Below the pieces are notes generated by a model. That model worked only from the letters and a program-made list of their open reading frames with translations. It did not search any database and was not told the origin of the DNA. Below are positions 1-9,447 of a DNA stretch of 64,000 bases, piece by piece. This DNA is from PALSA-612 sp963711315 (lineage in GTDB: Bacteria; Actinomycetota; Thermoleophilia; Gaiellales; Gaiellaceae), in NCBI GenBank assembly GCA_963711315.1, contig CAVQDQ010000003.1, positions 1 through 64,000 on the forward strand. Direction: 5' to 3'. A program made the translations under genes and the position numbers. Within the stretch, counting starts at the first letter, position 1. The number at the start of each line of letters is the position of its first letter.

Positions 1-220
1 GCACACGATTCTGAGAACTCGCTAAGAGGCGTCCTCTCGACGGCTCCGTAGGCTCGCTCACCAAGGAGGCGAAGGCCGAGCCGCGAAGACAGGGCTCCAC
101 CACAGACTCGTGACGAAGGACTCCTGCCGCGAGCGGACCTGAGCCGCGGCGGAGCCGGGCTCCGCTCGGCGGAAGCCAGGCGTCCGAGCACGCCAGAGCG
201 TGCGGCGGGGCGCACAAGCG

Positions 221-632
221 ATGCCGCCCGAAGCTAGGATCGTGGGCGTGGCGCGCTTCCTGCACACGATGGTTCGCGTGACCGATCCGGCGAATAGTTC
301 TCGGGTGTTCTACGAGGCGCTCGGGCTTCCGCTTCTCGTCGCGACCTCGACATCGTCCGCGACGGCGAACTGGAGGCGACGAACTACTTCTTCTCGATCG
401 GCGACGCGGAGAACGTCCTCGAGCTGACGTTCAACCACGACGGCCGGACGTACGAGCTGGGCACGGCCTACGGCCACATCGCCATCGGCGTGGACGATCT
501 CGACTGTGACTCTCGGCGAGCTCGCGGGGCAAGGGATCGAGCCGGAGCGGCCTCCGTACCAGGGTGGTCGAGGGCGGCTCCCGCATCTGCTTCGTCCGCG
601 ACCCTGACAGAAAGCCTACAATCGTCAACTGA
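221..632 (+). pseudogene. VOC/glyoxalase-family protein, frameshifted
   Basis: The reading begins MPPEARIVGVARFLHTMVRV at the ATG at 221 and looks like the first beta-alpha-beta module of a vicinal-oxygen-chelate (glyoxalase I/bleomycin-resistance) protein, with a VFYEALGLPL segment. The frame changes near 345, where IVRDGELEATNYFF and then TAYGHIAIGVDDLD follow, and again near 510 and 560, ending in GSRICFVRDPD, a typical VOC C-terminal strand with a metal-binding region. At least three frame changes are needed over about 135 codons. The stop codon at 630-632 lies inside an 85-nt repeat that recurs at 2936. Family assignment is good; substrate unknown. It is either a decayed gene or a sequence-error product. 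Confidence 0.6.
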
Positions 633-693
633 TATCGCAGGCTTACCCAGGCCGGCACCGGACAGCCTGTCGTCGTTCCCGCAGAAGGCGACG
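609..693. repeat. 85-nt intergenic repeat, copy 1
   Basis: This segment matches 2936-3020 without gaps; I count 76 of 85 identical positions, with the first 25 identical. It contains the stop codon of the glyoxalase remnant and ends in a 26-nt hyphenated palindrome at 668-693. It lies between two convergent genes. Confidence 0.85.
668..693. repeat. 26-nt TGTCG/CGACA palindromic repeat, copy 1
   Basis: The left arm is TGTCG and the right arm CGACG, one base off the family's CGACA, around a TTCC-containing core. It is one of six copies confined to the first 11.2 kb (others at 1463, 2995, 4570, 10861 and 11086). Confidence 0.75.
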
Positions 694-696
694 GCA

Positions 697-1346
697 CTAG
701 GGAGCGGCGATACGGTGCGGCATCCACGGTGTTATGCAGACGCCGTTTGTGGCTGGTGGTGTCCGGTCGCCCCGCATTCTCAGAAGGGCGAAGATCGCGA
801 TGAACAGGTAGCCGAACGCGGCCACTTTGGGGGCGAAGATCGCGAGCACGATCACGCCGATGTAGAAGCCGTGGTTCGGCGTCGTCGCGATTAGTATCGC
901 GTTGATTTCCTCTCGCTGACCTCTGGCTTGAGGAGATGGCGGTCTCGTGCGATCGAACCCCACAGGGCGCCGACTAGGAGCGAGATGACGAGCAGCGTTC
1001 CGCCGTAGAAGATGACTGCGGCACGCTCGGCGCTTGTGTCGTGGATCGCTTCGGCCATGAGCTTGGTCGGGAAGGGCAGGAACGAGACCGCCATCAGCAG
1101 CGCCAGATTGATGAGCATGACCCGCTGGTTCGCGTATTGCAGGCGCCGAAGATGGCGTGGTGAGCCATCAGATCCCTCCGATCGTGATGAAACTCGTCGC
1201 GTACGCCAGATAAGAGGGCCACTGGTCAACGATGCCGCGCCACAAGTTGTCGAGCGCGGCCTCGGGCACACCCATTCGAGGATGAGCAGCGTGATCGCGA
1301 TTGCGAACACGCCGTCACTGAACGCCTCGTCCGGCCGGTGGCCCAA
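697..1346 (-). pseudogene. TMEM175-family (DUF1211) potassium channel-like protein, frameshifted
   Basis: The start at 1346 gives MGHRPDEAFSDGVFAIAITL, the diagnostic FSDGVFAIA motif of prokaryotic TMEM175 channels in transmembrane helix 1. A frame change near 1265 leads to ALDNLWRGIVDQWPSYLAYA and SFITIGGI; the original frame resumes at YANQRVMLINLALLMAVSFL, and another change near 950 leads to AILIATTPNHGFYIGVIVLA. The pieces together match the usual length of about 200 residues with six helices. The family conducts potassium across the membrane. The gene faces the glyoxalase remnant and is broken at two or more points. Confidence 0.7.
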
Positions 1347-1438
1347 CGGTCGCCCATGGCGACCCTTTCATCGCCTGCACCACCCCTCCTGCACCCCCCG
1401 ACACGTTGGCCACGATGAAGACCGTGCACTCTTCGTCT

Positions 1439-1855
1439 CTAGGGTGAGGGTGTCGGCACCTTGGTCGCACTTCCACCACAAGACGACACGGCCGAGAGGA
1501 AGTGGTGGCAGGTGACGACACGATCGGGGACGGCCGGGTTGTTGGCTATGCCGGTGAGGAAGGACGCGGTCAGCGCTGGGGAGATGAGCACGGCGCCCGC
1601 CAGCGCGGTGCCGATCGACGCGCCGAGCTGGGTCCCGTGTTCTGAAGTCCGCCCACCTCGCCGCTCTGCTCGTCGGGCACCGCCAACACGGTCACGCCCC
1701 TAGTTGCGAGGCGATCGCGCCGATCCCGGCACCGGCGAACAGCAGCGGCCAGGTGACGATCTCCGCGCCGGCGCCCGGGTGGTCGAGCAGCGCCGACCAG
1801 GAGCACGAGCCCCCCGAACAGCGCGATGAACCCGAGGCCCCATCTACCGGTTCAA
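1439..1855 (-). pseudogene. MFS drug transporter (DHA2/EmrB-like), C-terminal fragment, frameshifted
   Basis: The minus strand encodes WGLGFIALFGGLVLLVGAA, then in another frame EIVTWPLLFAGAGIGAIASQ, then VPDEQSGEVGGLQNT and GTQLGASIGTALAGAVLISP. This is the last part of a 14-helix DHA2-type exporter; the GGLQNTGTQLGASIGTALAG stretch is characteristic. The 5' part is missing, because the upstream DNA at 1977 starts a gene on the other strand. At least three frame changes occur. The last coding residues run through a 26-nt palindromic repeat (1463-1488) before a TAG at 1439. Confidence 0.6.
1463..1488. repeat. 26-nt TGTCG/CGACA palindromic repeat, copy 2
   Basis: The arms are GGTCG and CGACA around the shared TTCC core; the first base departs from the family. 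It lies at the 3' end of the MFS remnant. Confidence 0.7.
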
Positions 1856-1976
1856 ACACAGCTCTAGAGCCGAGTTGTCAACTGTGCCATCATCGTGCGG
1901 GCGCCCGCGACACGGGTGCTCCGACATTTGCAACGGGTCGATCGCGCCGACAAGGACCGCTCGCACACGCGCTGAG

Positions 1977-2908
1977 ATGACGACACCAACCGATCCCACA
2001 ATTCCCGCTCCTGGCACGGGAGGAAGCCGAATCTCGGCGGTCTATGGAGGTGGCTGCACGGCCGGGCCGACACCAGTCTCGGTCGCCTCGCGTTCATGTG
2101 GTTTAACCGCTACTTCGAGGCGAGCCGCAACTCGGGGGCTCGCCGCCGTCCGCCTACATCACGCTGTCGGTGCTCCCCGCGGCGCTCGTCATCATCGGCC
2201 TCTTCAACCTGGCGAGGGGGGACGAGAGTGCGTTCGCGGACCGCGTCGTTTCGCACATGAAGCTCGACGGCGCGGCTGCGGATATCGTCCGCGATCTGTT
2301 CGGCACCACCGCGGACAACGTCACGGTAGCCTCGGTCGCGGTCATTGTCGGCTTTCTGATCTGGGGGATCTCGATCGGACGGCTCTACCAGGACGTCTAT
2401 GCGCGCGCCTGGCGCATCCGTGTAAGGCAGTGCAGCCGACCAGCTGCGCTACACGATCTGGTTCTTCCTCATCAGCGGGTTGCTCGCATTCATGCTCGGC
2501 TCGGCGTCGGAGCTGCGGGCCAGCGGCTGGCTGATAGCGCTTCCCGCTCTGGATCGGTGGCTCGATCGTCTTCTGGCTCCGGACTCCGCGCTACCTGCTC
2601 CATCGGGCGGTTCCGATTCGCTCGCTCCTGCCCGGTGCGCTCCTCTCGCGACGTTCGTCCTGAGCGGGACGATCGCCACTTCGCCGCTCTGGATCGGGCC
2701 GACCATCAACCAGAACGCAACGGCGTTCGGAGCCTTCGGAGCCGTCATCGCCCTCTTCGCGTACATCCTGATCGGCACGACCCTGTCGATGGTCTGCGCC
2801 GTCTTCGCGCCGGTCTGGGCGGAGTGGCGACAGGGGGAGCACGAACGGAAGGAACCAGGAGGCGAGCCGAGCGCTGTGAGGCTCGAGGTCGGCGGGCCAG
2901 GCAACTAG
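1977..2908 (+). pseudogene. YihY/BrkB-like multi-pass membrane protein, frameshifted
   Basis: After an ATG at 1977 and a low-complexity start, the reading enters FMWFNRYFEASRNSG, then AYITLSVLPAALVIIGLFNL. Amphipathic segments follow, with DQLRYTIWFFLISGLLAFML, LLPGALLATFVLSGTIATSP and LIGTTLSMVCAVFAPVWAEW. The succession of about six helices and the GALLA segment resemble the YihY/BrkB family (once misnamed ribonuclease BN), whose role is uncertain. Frame changes fall near 2140, 2425 and 2540. The stop is a TAG at 2906-2908, 27 nt before repeat copy 2. Confidence 0.5.
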
Positions 2909-2935
2909 GAAGCGTGTGTCAAAAGAACGCGGATT

Positions 2936-3020
2936 AGAAAGCCTACAATCGTCAACTGATTTCTCAGGCTTGAATAGGCCGGCACCGGACAGCCTGTCGT
3001 CGTTCCCGCAAAACGCGACA
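2936..3020. repeat. 85-nt intergenic repeat, copy 2
   Basis: Gap-free counterpart of 609-693, again between convergent genes and again ending in a 26-nt palindrome. The rest of the 2909-3191 gap shows nothing else recognisable. Confidence 0.85.
2995..3020. repeat. 26-nt TGTCG/CGACA palindromic repeat, copy 3
   Basis: Perfect TGTCG/CGACA arms 16 nt apart, with the TTCC core. Confidence 0.8.
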
Positions 3021-3191
3021 CGCAGGGCACGCTTCTGGACGACGGAAGGTTCGAGCGAGAGCACGCTCGCCCAAGCCACGGGCACCACGCTGCTTCCGCG
3101 TAGAGTCGTTCGGTTCGACCATCGACGTCCGAGGCGCGATGGCGTTGGGAACTGTCGGCCGGCGTCCTCTTGCCAGCGGTCGCCAGGGGAG

Positions 3192-4367
3192 TCAGCTTCC
3201 ATGCTGCACGAGTTCGCGGCCGGCGAGTTGTTCGAGTGTCTCGACGGCCTGATGTGGGTCGGGCATTGCGTCCAACTCGTTCTTGATGCGGTGAGCCGCG
3301 CCTTGGAATGTGTCGTCGTGCAGGAGCATGCGAACGGCGTCGCGAGCTGAGTCGGCGGTGAGGCGATCAGGCATGAGCTGAACTCCGGCGCCTGCGGCAA
3401 CGACGCGTTCGGCGTTGTAGAAATGATCGGCGCCTTGGGGGACGACGAGGAGCGGCAGGCCGAATGCGAGTGCACCAAGTGTCGAGCCGGCGCCACCGTG
3501 GGTTACGACAGCGGCGCAGTGAGGGAGCAGCAGCTCTTGCGGGATGTACTGGTGCACGTGGATGTTCGACGGTTGCCGACCGAGCATAGCGGGGTCGTTT
3601 TGCTTGCCTACCGTGACGACAAGGTTCAACGCTTCGTCGTGGAGGCCGTCGAGCAGCGTTCTGAAAACGCCGAGGTCTCGGTTGTAGACGGTGCCGAGCG
3701 TGACGTAGACGATCGGCAGGCCGCGCAGCGCATCCAGCCACGGGAGCTGCGTCTCCGGTGGCTGCGTCTCGATCGTACGAATGCCCTGCACTGCGCCCGG
3801 AACCGCCTCGGGTACCTGGAGGCTGGGTGGGCACACGTCGAGGTACAAGTAGCGGTAGAGGCCAGCGAGGGGGTGCGGCGCGAGGCCGTGTGAGGTCCAG
3901 AAGGGGGCTGCGGCGTTGCCGGCGGCACGGATGACGTCGTTCTGTATGGCGGGTCCGTAGCTGTGCTCCACATACGGGATGCCGACCATGGTCGCGACGA
4001 GCGGTGCGGCGAACTCCGCGACGTCGTGGACGACAACGTGCGGCGCCCATTGCTCAACGATTTTGAACAGGTCATTCGCACGCGGCTCCAGCTCGACGCG
4101 GACGAAGAGCTCGGTGAAGAGGAGGGGGCGGACTTGCGAAGGAGGAAGCGAAGCAGCGAGATCTCGAACGCGGCGAGCCAGCGGCTCCAAGGAGTCCGAG
4201 GCGAGACCGACGCGAAATGCCGTGAAGCCTTCCGCTTCCGCTTCGCCGGTGACGGGCTCGCCCGACGCGAACGCGACGTCATGTCCCGCCTCGGCCAGGG
4301 CACGTGCGAGTGGCAGCATCGGCCGATAGTGACCCGCCAACGGTCTGCAGGTCAGGAGCGCACGCAT
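3192..4367 (-). CDS. Glycosyltransferase, macrolide/UDP-glucuronosyl (GT1/MGT) type
   Basis: This intact 391-residue protein transfers a sugar from a nucleotide donor to a small hydrophobic acceptor. It opens with MRALLTCRPLAGHYRPMLPL, the GT1 N-terminal acceptor-domain start with the catalytic-type His in the GHxxP region, and has HVVVHDVAEFAAPLVA in the first Rossmann domain. The donor-site signature THGGAGSTLGALAFGLPLLV followed by PQGADHFYNAERV lies near residue 288. Length matches actinobacterial MGT enzymes. It is one of only two genes left of 17.7 kb that read through without a break, and it is flanked by two copies of the 26-nt palindrome (2995 and 4570). The acceptor cannot be told from the sequence; antibiotic inactivation and glycolipid or secondary-metabolite glycosylation are the usual roles. 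Confidence 0.88.
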   Translation of the reverse strand: MRALLTCRPLAGHYRPMLPLARALAEAGHDVAFASGEPVTGEAEAEGFTAFRVGLASDSLEPLARRVRDLAASLPPSQVRPLLFTELFVRVELEPRANDLFKIVEQWAPHVVVHDVAEFAAPLVATMVGIPYVEHSYGPAIQNDVIRAAGNAAAPFWTSHGLAPHPLAGLYRYLYLDVCPPSLQVPEAVPGAVQGIRTIETQPPETQLPWLDALRGLPIVYVTLGTVYNRDLGVFRTLLDGLHDEALNLVVTVGKQNDPAMLGRQPSNIHVHQYIPQELLLPHCAAVVTHGGAGSTLGALAFGLPLLVVPQGADHFYNAERVVAAGAGVQLMPDRLTADSARDAVRMLLHDDTFQGAAHRIKNELDAMPDPHQAVETLEQLAGRELVQHGS

Positions 4368-4764
4368 CGCGCAAGGCTATCCGGAGCCTGTCCAGCGTTC
4401 GCGCTTTCGAGATGAGGCGACGCAACCGTGACGGTAAGCGCGCGTCTCCATACGACGAACGACCAGCCGTCAGCCATGTCGCCGTACAAGGACGCGAAGG
4501 CCGATCAGTCGCATTCCGTGTTTGCCGTGGACTGGTCTTGAGGAGGGGCCGCCGACGAGGTACCAGGCTTGTCGCACTTCCCGCAGAACGCGACAAACGG
4601 GTCAAGCCTCGGCTAGCTCGAGCGCACTTCGCAAGAGCGATGTCAATCCGGCTTTCTTGCGGCGAGTGTCCCCGCCGCGGTCGTCTGGCCGGGATGAGGG
4701 GGGTTGACCCCCGGCACCTTGACGCGCGTCAGCGAGCGGGGGCTCATCCCGCTCGGGTCGGCTT
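4368..4764. other. Intergenic stretch upstream of the glycosyltransferase
   Basis: I see no convincing coding frame. The only recognisable element is the 26-nt palindrome at 4570-4595. The promoter of the minus-strand glycosyltransferase should lie in the first part. Confidence 0.4.
4570..4595. repeat. 26-nt TGTCG/CGACA palindromic repeat, copy 4
   Basis: The best-paired copy: TTGTCGC and GCGACAA form a perfect 7-bp stem (4569-4575 with 4590-4596) around the TTCC-containing core. Confidence 0.8.
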
Positions 4765-5150
4765 GAGCATCGTGAGTCGCTGGTATCGCTTCGCGACCGG
4801 GTCGGCTTTACGCCGTGGGAGTCGGACGCCGCGACGATGATCCCCCAGTTCGACCAGTTGCTCGCACGAGCCGAAGAGACCTGCGCGGTACCCCTCGGAT
4901 CTGCGCTTGATCTTGGATGCGGCACGGGCCGACGGTCGGTGCGATTGGCCGAACGGGGGGCCGGCAGGTCGTCGGAATCGATCTGGTACCGAGAGCCATT
5001 GAACGCGCGGCGCGTCATCGGGCAAAACAAGCAGATGTTGACGTGACATTCAAGGAAGGCGACGTGACGGCTCTGGCGGGCCGCGAATGTCGGTTCAAAC
5101 TTCGACCTCGTATTGGACATGGACGTCGACCACCTGAGTGACTCCACACC
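4765..5150 (+). pseudogene. Class I SAM-dependent methyltransferase fragment, frameshifted
   Basis: A TPWESDAATMIPQFDQLL segment is followed by GSALDLGCGTGRRSVRLAER, the glycine-rich AdoMet-binding motif I. After a frame change near 4960 come VVGIDLVPRAIERAARHRAK (motif II acidic Asp) and VDVTFKEGDVTAL (motif III). The order resembles small thiopurine-methyltransferase-like enzymes. The sequence fades after about 5100 and is followed directly by serine-hydrolase coding, so the 3' half is missing or fused. Substrate unknown. Confidence 0.6.
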
Positions 5151-5154
5151 GGTC

Positions 5155-5918
5155 GCTCGTGGCTCGAGGAAGTCGATGAGATCACGCTCCCGGGCAACTT
5201 GGCCGCTTCTGGTTTGGGCCCGCGCACGCCGATGACCCTGCGCCTCCGGGAGCGGATCGACCAGGACCTCGGCACGCCCGGGCCAGGGCCAGCGACTCGA
5301 ACCGGGGTTACTGGTTCTCGGCGAGGCCATCGCGGCCGCGAGCGGTGAGCGCTACGAGGATAGTACGCGAGAACCTGCTCGCGCCGCTCCGCATGACGCG
5401 AACCGACTTTGTCTACCGCGACGACCTCACCCACGAGGCAGCAACCGGCGACCAGTTGCGCTGTAGCCCGCTGACCCCCCTTTACCGGATCATGCTCCCC
5501 AAGGGCATTCTCGGCAAGCCCGCCGGCCGCTTCTTCTGACTCCTTCAACCGCTTCTACGTCGACGGCCCGGCCTACGGCGGCTTGCTCGGCTCGGTCGAG
5601 GACGCCGCCCGTTTCCTTGCCCTGCATACGAGCAGAGGCGCCGTGGGTGGCGGACGAGTGCTCTCCGCTGCCGGCGTCCAGGCGATGCAGACGATCACGG
5701 CCCGAGGGCGGAAGCTAGAGGTCGGCCTGGGCTGGTTCTCATCGTTACCGCGACCGCGACATCGGGACGCCCTACCTCGAGCAACTCGGGGGAGGCGGCG
5801 GCTTCTTCAACATGATGCGGCTCCTCCCCGAAGCCTCGAAGCCGGCGTGGTCGTCATGGGGAACGCGACCAGCTACGATCACCAGCGCATCGCCCGCGCG
5901 GCGGTGGAAGCGCGCTGA
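5155..5918 (+). pseudogene. Serine hydrolase (beta-lactamase class C/PBP-like), C-terminal part, frameshifted
   Basis: The region carries SNRGYWFLGEAIAAASGERY, which is the YxN motif (Y-S-N) of class C beta-lactamase-like hydrolases. It continues through ENLLAPLRMTRTDFVYRDD, then GPAYGGLLGSVEDAARFLAL and a long Gly-rich GGGGGFFNMM region that stands where the HxG/KTG motif would be. The N-terminal SxxK part is absent, so the catalytic Ser and Lys are missing. Frame changes lie near 5360, 5537, 5740 and 5830. It is a remnant; which esterase or peptidase it derives from is unclear. Confidence 0.6.
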
Positions 5919-6164
5919 CATGGCGCGAGACCTCTGTTTCGGTTGGCCGCCGCTCGCCCGAAGAACCCCGGTCCCTGATAATCGTTCTCGCTCGACTCAC
6001 GTAGCCACGCGATGAGGTCGGCGGCGAAGGAGCATGGCGCTCGGAAACAGCTCCGGCGGGCGGTGCCGGCACGAGCAGGGGGACGCCCTCGGCGCGTACG
6101 GCGCGGTGCGGGGTTCGTACCTGACGCGTTTCCTGTTCACGTCTTCCCTGCAAGACATAGGGTA

Positions 6165-6194
6165 TGGAGCGTGCCGGGATCGAACCGGCCGACC
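6165..6194 (-). repeat. Extra copy of a tRNA-Ala 3' end (T arm plus acceptor)
   Basis: Its first 23 nt, from the acceptor into the T stem, repeat 6209-6231 exactly. It gives a second T-arm and 3' acceptor strand 44 nt away from the fuller tRNA-Ala-like copy, the arrangement left when an element integrates at a tRNA 3' end. The rest of 5919-6164 shows nothing recognisable. Confidence 0.6.
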
Positions 6195-6208
6195 TTCGGC
6201 GTGTCAGG

Positions 6209-6280
6209 TGGAGCGTGCCGGGATCGAACCGGCGACCTCCGGCTTGCAAAGGAGGCTCACGGCCGATCTAGACGCTACTG
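6209..6280 (-). pseudogene. Degenerate tRNA-Ala (UGC)
   Basis: Read on the minus strand, the 3' part has a canonical T arm (GCCGG TTCGATC CCGGC) and an acceptor strand ACGCTCC plus A. The anticodon loop is TTTGCAA (anticodon UGC). The 5' acceptor strand GTAGCGT still pairs at six of seven positions, but the D loop is shortened and the anticodon stem has two mismatches. It resembles a bacterial tRNA-Ala that has decayed or been rearranged. It cannot be decided by eye whether it still folds. Confidence 0.5.
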
Positions 6281-6485
6281 CGCGTGACAGATCCAGCGGT
6301 TACGCAGCGCCGCGCTACAGGACAACACCGCACGCGACGTTGGAAGTTGACCAGCAGGTTGACCAGAACCGTCGCCAGACCTGGCTATCGAGTACCCCGG
6401 AAGTAGGCCCCGCTCCCGAGCGCTTCGTGAAGGGGAAGGGTGGGGTACTGGACGGCAGATCGCTCCCGGCGGATGATCACACGGC
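6281..6485. other. Gap upstream of the cyclase-ATPase regulator
   Basis: No coding frame or RNA is recognisable. It must hold the start signals of the gene beginning at 6486. Confidence 0.3.
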
Positions 6486-8993
6486 ATGCGATCCGATCTC
6501 CCGACTGGCACCGTCACGTTCCTCTTCACTGACGTTGAGGGATCGACTAGCCTTCTGCGCGAGTTCGGCGCAGAGGCATACGCGGACGCGCTAGCCGAGC
6601 ATCGCCGCGTCGTCCGCGAGGCGTGCGTGCGAAGGGCGGCGTCGAAGTGGACACGCAGGGTGACGCCTTCTTCTTCGCATTCCCGGCTGCGCCCAGGAGC
6701 GGTGGCCGCTGCCGGAGCCTAACCGAGGAACTCGCGACCGGCCCGATCCGAGTCCGTATGGGCCTGCACACGGGTACTCCGCTCGTCACCGACGAGGGCT
6801 ACGTCGGAGACGACGTGCACTTCGCGGCACGGGTCGGGGCGTCGGCGCACGGAGGTCAGGTCGTCCTCTCGGGGGCGACGCGAGACTCGTGGATGGTCTG
6901 TCGTTCACCGATCTGGGGAGCACCGCCTGAAGGACATCGAGGGGGCAGTTCCGATCTACCACTCGGCGAGAGAGCGCTTCCCTCCGCTCAAGACGATCTC
7001 CAACACGAACCTTCCGCACCCTGCGAGCTCGTCGTCGGTAGGGAGCGTGAGCTCGCCGAGGTGCTCGCAGGTTCGAGCGAGGGGCGCGGCTCCTCACCCT
7101 CACTGGGCCGGGCGGCTCCGGCAAGACACGTCTCGCCGTCGAGGCTGCTGCGACGCTCGTTCCTTCGTACAAGGCGGGCGTCTTCTGGGTCGGACTGGCC
7201 AGCGTGCGCGAGCCGTCTCTCGTCACGGAGACGATCGCCCAGACGCTCGGCGCACGCGACGGCTCGCGGAACACATCGCCGATCGAGAGATGCTTCTCCT
7301 TCTCGACAACTTGGAGCAGGTGATCGGGGCTGCGCCCGCGTTATCAGGGCTCGTGCGGGCCTGCCCCAACCTCACCCTCCTCTGCACGAGCCGCGAGCTT
7401 CTGCGCGTGCAGGGCGAGGTCGAGTACTCAGTGCCTCCACTTGCCTCGTCGGAGGCGGTCACACTCTTCTGCGAGCGTTCCGGGCTGGAGCCCTCGGACG
7501 AGATCGCGGAGCTCTGTCCACGGCTCGATGACTTCCCGCTCGCCGTCGAACTCGCGGCCGCCCGCACGAGGGCACTTTCGGTTGCGCAGATCCTGCAGCG
7601 CCTCTCCCAGCAACTTGACCTGCTGAGAGGCGGCAGAGACGCCGAGGTACGTCAGCGGACACTCCGGGCAACGATCGCGTGGAGCTACGACCTGCTCTCA
7701 GCCGAGGAGCAGCGTGTCTCGAGCCCTCTCGGTCTTCGCTGGTGGCTGCACGCTGGAACCGGCAGAAGAGGTGGCTGAGGCCGACCTCGACACGCTGCAT
7801 TCGCTCGTGGAGAAAAGCTTCTCCGCTTCACGAGCGAGCGTTACTCGATGCTGGAGACGATCCGCGAGTTCGCATCAGGAGCCCATGCGCCGCGACGAAG
7901 CCGATGACGCGGGCGAGCGACACACTGCGTTCTTTCTCACGTCGGCAGCCGAGCTTCTGTGCTCCGATTGGACGCCGACCACCGACGAGCAACGCGAACG
8001 CTTCATCGCGGATCAGGCGAACTTTCGTGCCGCCCACTCACGAACCCTCGACGCCGGAGACGGCGCGAGGGCCGTTCTCTTCGTTCGCCGCATGGGTCGT
8101 GCCCCGTGGCTCGCGGGCATGCCGGTGGCGGACTGGTACGCGGCTCTCGCGGGTCCCGCCATCCCCGGAGCGACGAAGGAAGACCGTGCGTATGCACTCG
8201 TCCGGGCGTCATACGGCGCGTCCCTGTTGGGAGAGCTCAGCCAGGCGCGACAGCTGCTCTCCGAAGCGGAGGCGTTGTTCGACGAGCTCTGCGACCAACG
8301 CGGTCTTGCCGACGCGCTTAGGTGGCGATCCGAAGTCGAGGACAAGGCCGGTGAATACGCTCTGGCCGCGGCTCTCGCGGAGAGAGTGACCGCGATCGGC
8401 GAGGCGATCGGCGACGACGACATCGCCATGATGGGCAAGAGCTACCTCTTCAACCCGCTCTTTTCCCGCGCTGTTGTGGACGGAGACCGCCAGGCGGCAG
8501 AGCGGGCCTATGCACTCGCGGAAGCAGGCTTGAAATACGAGACCGAAAAGTCCGACTCGTCGTCGCTAGAACGGGCTGCGTCCCTCTCGGCGCTAGCGGG
8601 CTCGCTGTTCGCGCTCGGCGAGTACGCGAAAAGCATCACCACCGCCCAACGCTCGCTACGCGACATGCCGATGATCGAGACTGGCGGAACGCTTCATGGT
8701 GCCGGGGGGTTGATGGTCATCGGCTTCTCGGCATGTGCCGGTGGAGAGCCCCGCCAAGGCATGAGCTGATCGCGGCTGCGATGAAGCACAACCGCGACGA
8801 GGGCATCACCCGGGGTCGGCTACATGTCGTGCGTGAACCACTGGAGAGACAGGCTCGTGCAGCGCTGGGCGAGGAATTTTTCGAGGCGGCAGTTCTTGCG
8901 GGTGAAGCGCTGTCAGTCGCGGACACCATCAAGCTCGCCCTCACGCCGGTTCTCTTCGCGGTGTCCCCCGCCGAACAGGCCCCGATCGTCTGA
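6486..8993 (+). pseudogene. Adenylate/guanylate cyclase-AAA ATPase-TPR regulator, multiply frameshifted
   Basis: The ATG at 6486 opens a class III cyclase domain (TGTVTFLFTDVEGSTSLLRE with the metal-binding Asp, then TQGDAFFFAFP with the second Asp). Next comes an AAA/NB-ARC module (SLTLTGPGGSGKT-type Walker A near 7100, REMLLLLDNLEQV as Walker B, CTSRELLRVQGE as sensor). From about 7700 there is a long alpha-helical TPR-like tail. Such proteins are large soluble signalling ATPases in Actinobacteria; no C-terminal LuxR helix-turn-helix is visible. Frame changes occur near 6630, 6690, 6890, 7070, 7260, 7710, 7830 and 8740. The usual VNxAAR motif of active cyclases reads VHFAARV, so cyclase activity is doubtful even in the intact ancestor. 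Confidence 0.7.
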
Positions 8994-9447
8994 TCATCGC
9001 GGAGGGGTGGGGGTGAGCACCTACTTGGTGAGCCGGAGGACGACTCGGCCGGACGGGGGTTCGCTGACACGACGCTGACACCAGCGCGTGTTGGGGGCGC
9101 CGTGGTCGGTGCCAAGCTCGGCGGCGACTGGACCGCGCAACGACCTCAACGTGTGTCAGGCCGGGGAGGTCGACGTGGCGAACGCCTGTCGCCTACATGC
9201 GGGTTACCCTGAGCTTTCGAAGTGGGCGGTGACGGTCTCGAACCGCAGACCTCTCCTCCCCCCGAAGAGTCACGGTTTGCTTTGTCGGCGCGCGACGGGG
9301 GAAATACAGTCGCGATTCCAGGCGAAGCGTGGCCCGACCGACCAGCGCGATTCGTCGGGCGAGTCGGCTCCAGACCGAGCATTTCGCGACGCGCTGGGCT
9401 TCCGGGCGCCAGAAGAAGCGAATGGCTGAGATGCCTGGCGGCCTCGA
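8994..9447. other. Intergenic stretch with a tRNA-like 3' end
   Basis: No coding frame is convincing. On the minus strand, about 9219-9262, a T-loop-like TTCGAGA and a 3' ACCGCCCA recall the end of a tRNA preceded by a GACTCTT segment like a tRNA-Lys(CUU) anticodon loop. It is too degenerate to call a gene. Confidence 0.3.

Noticed and set aside
6012..6594. Small open frames containing RAGIEPATSGL
   Set aside because: This peptide is the antisense translation of a tRNA T arm, a well-known spurious product.
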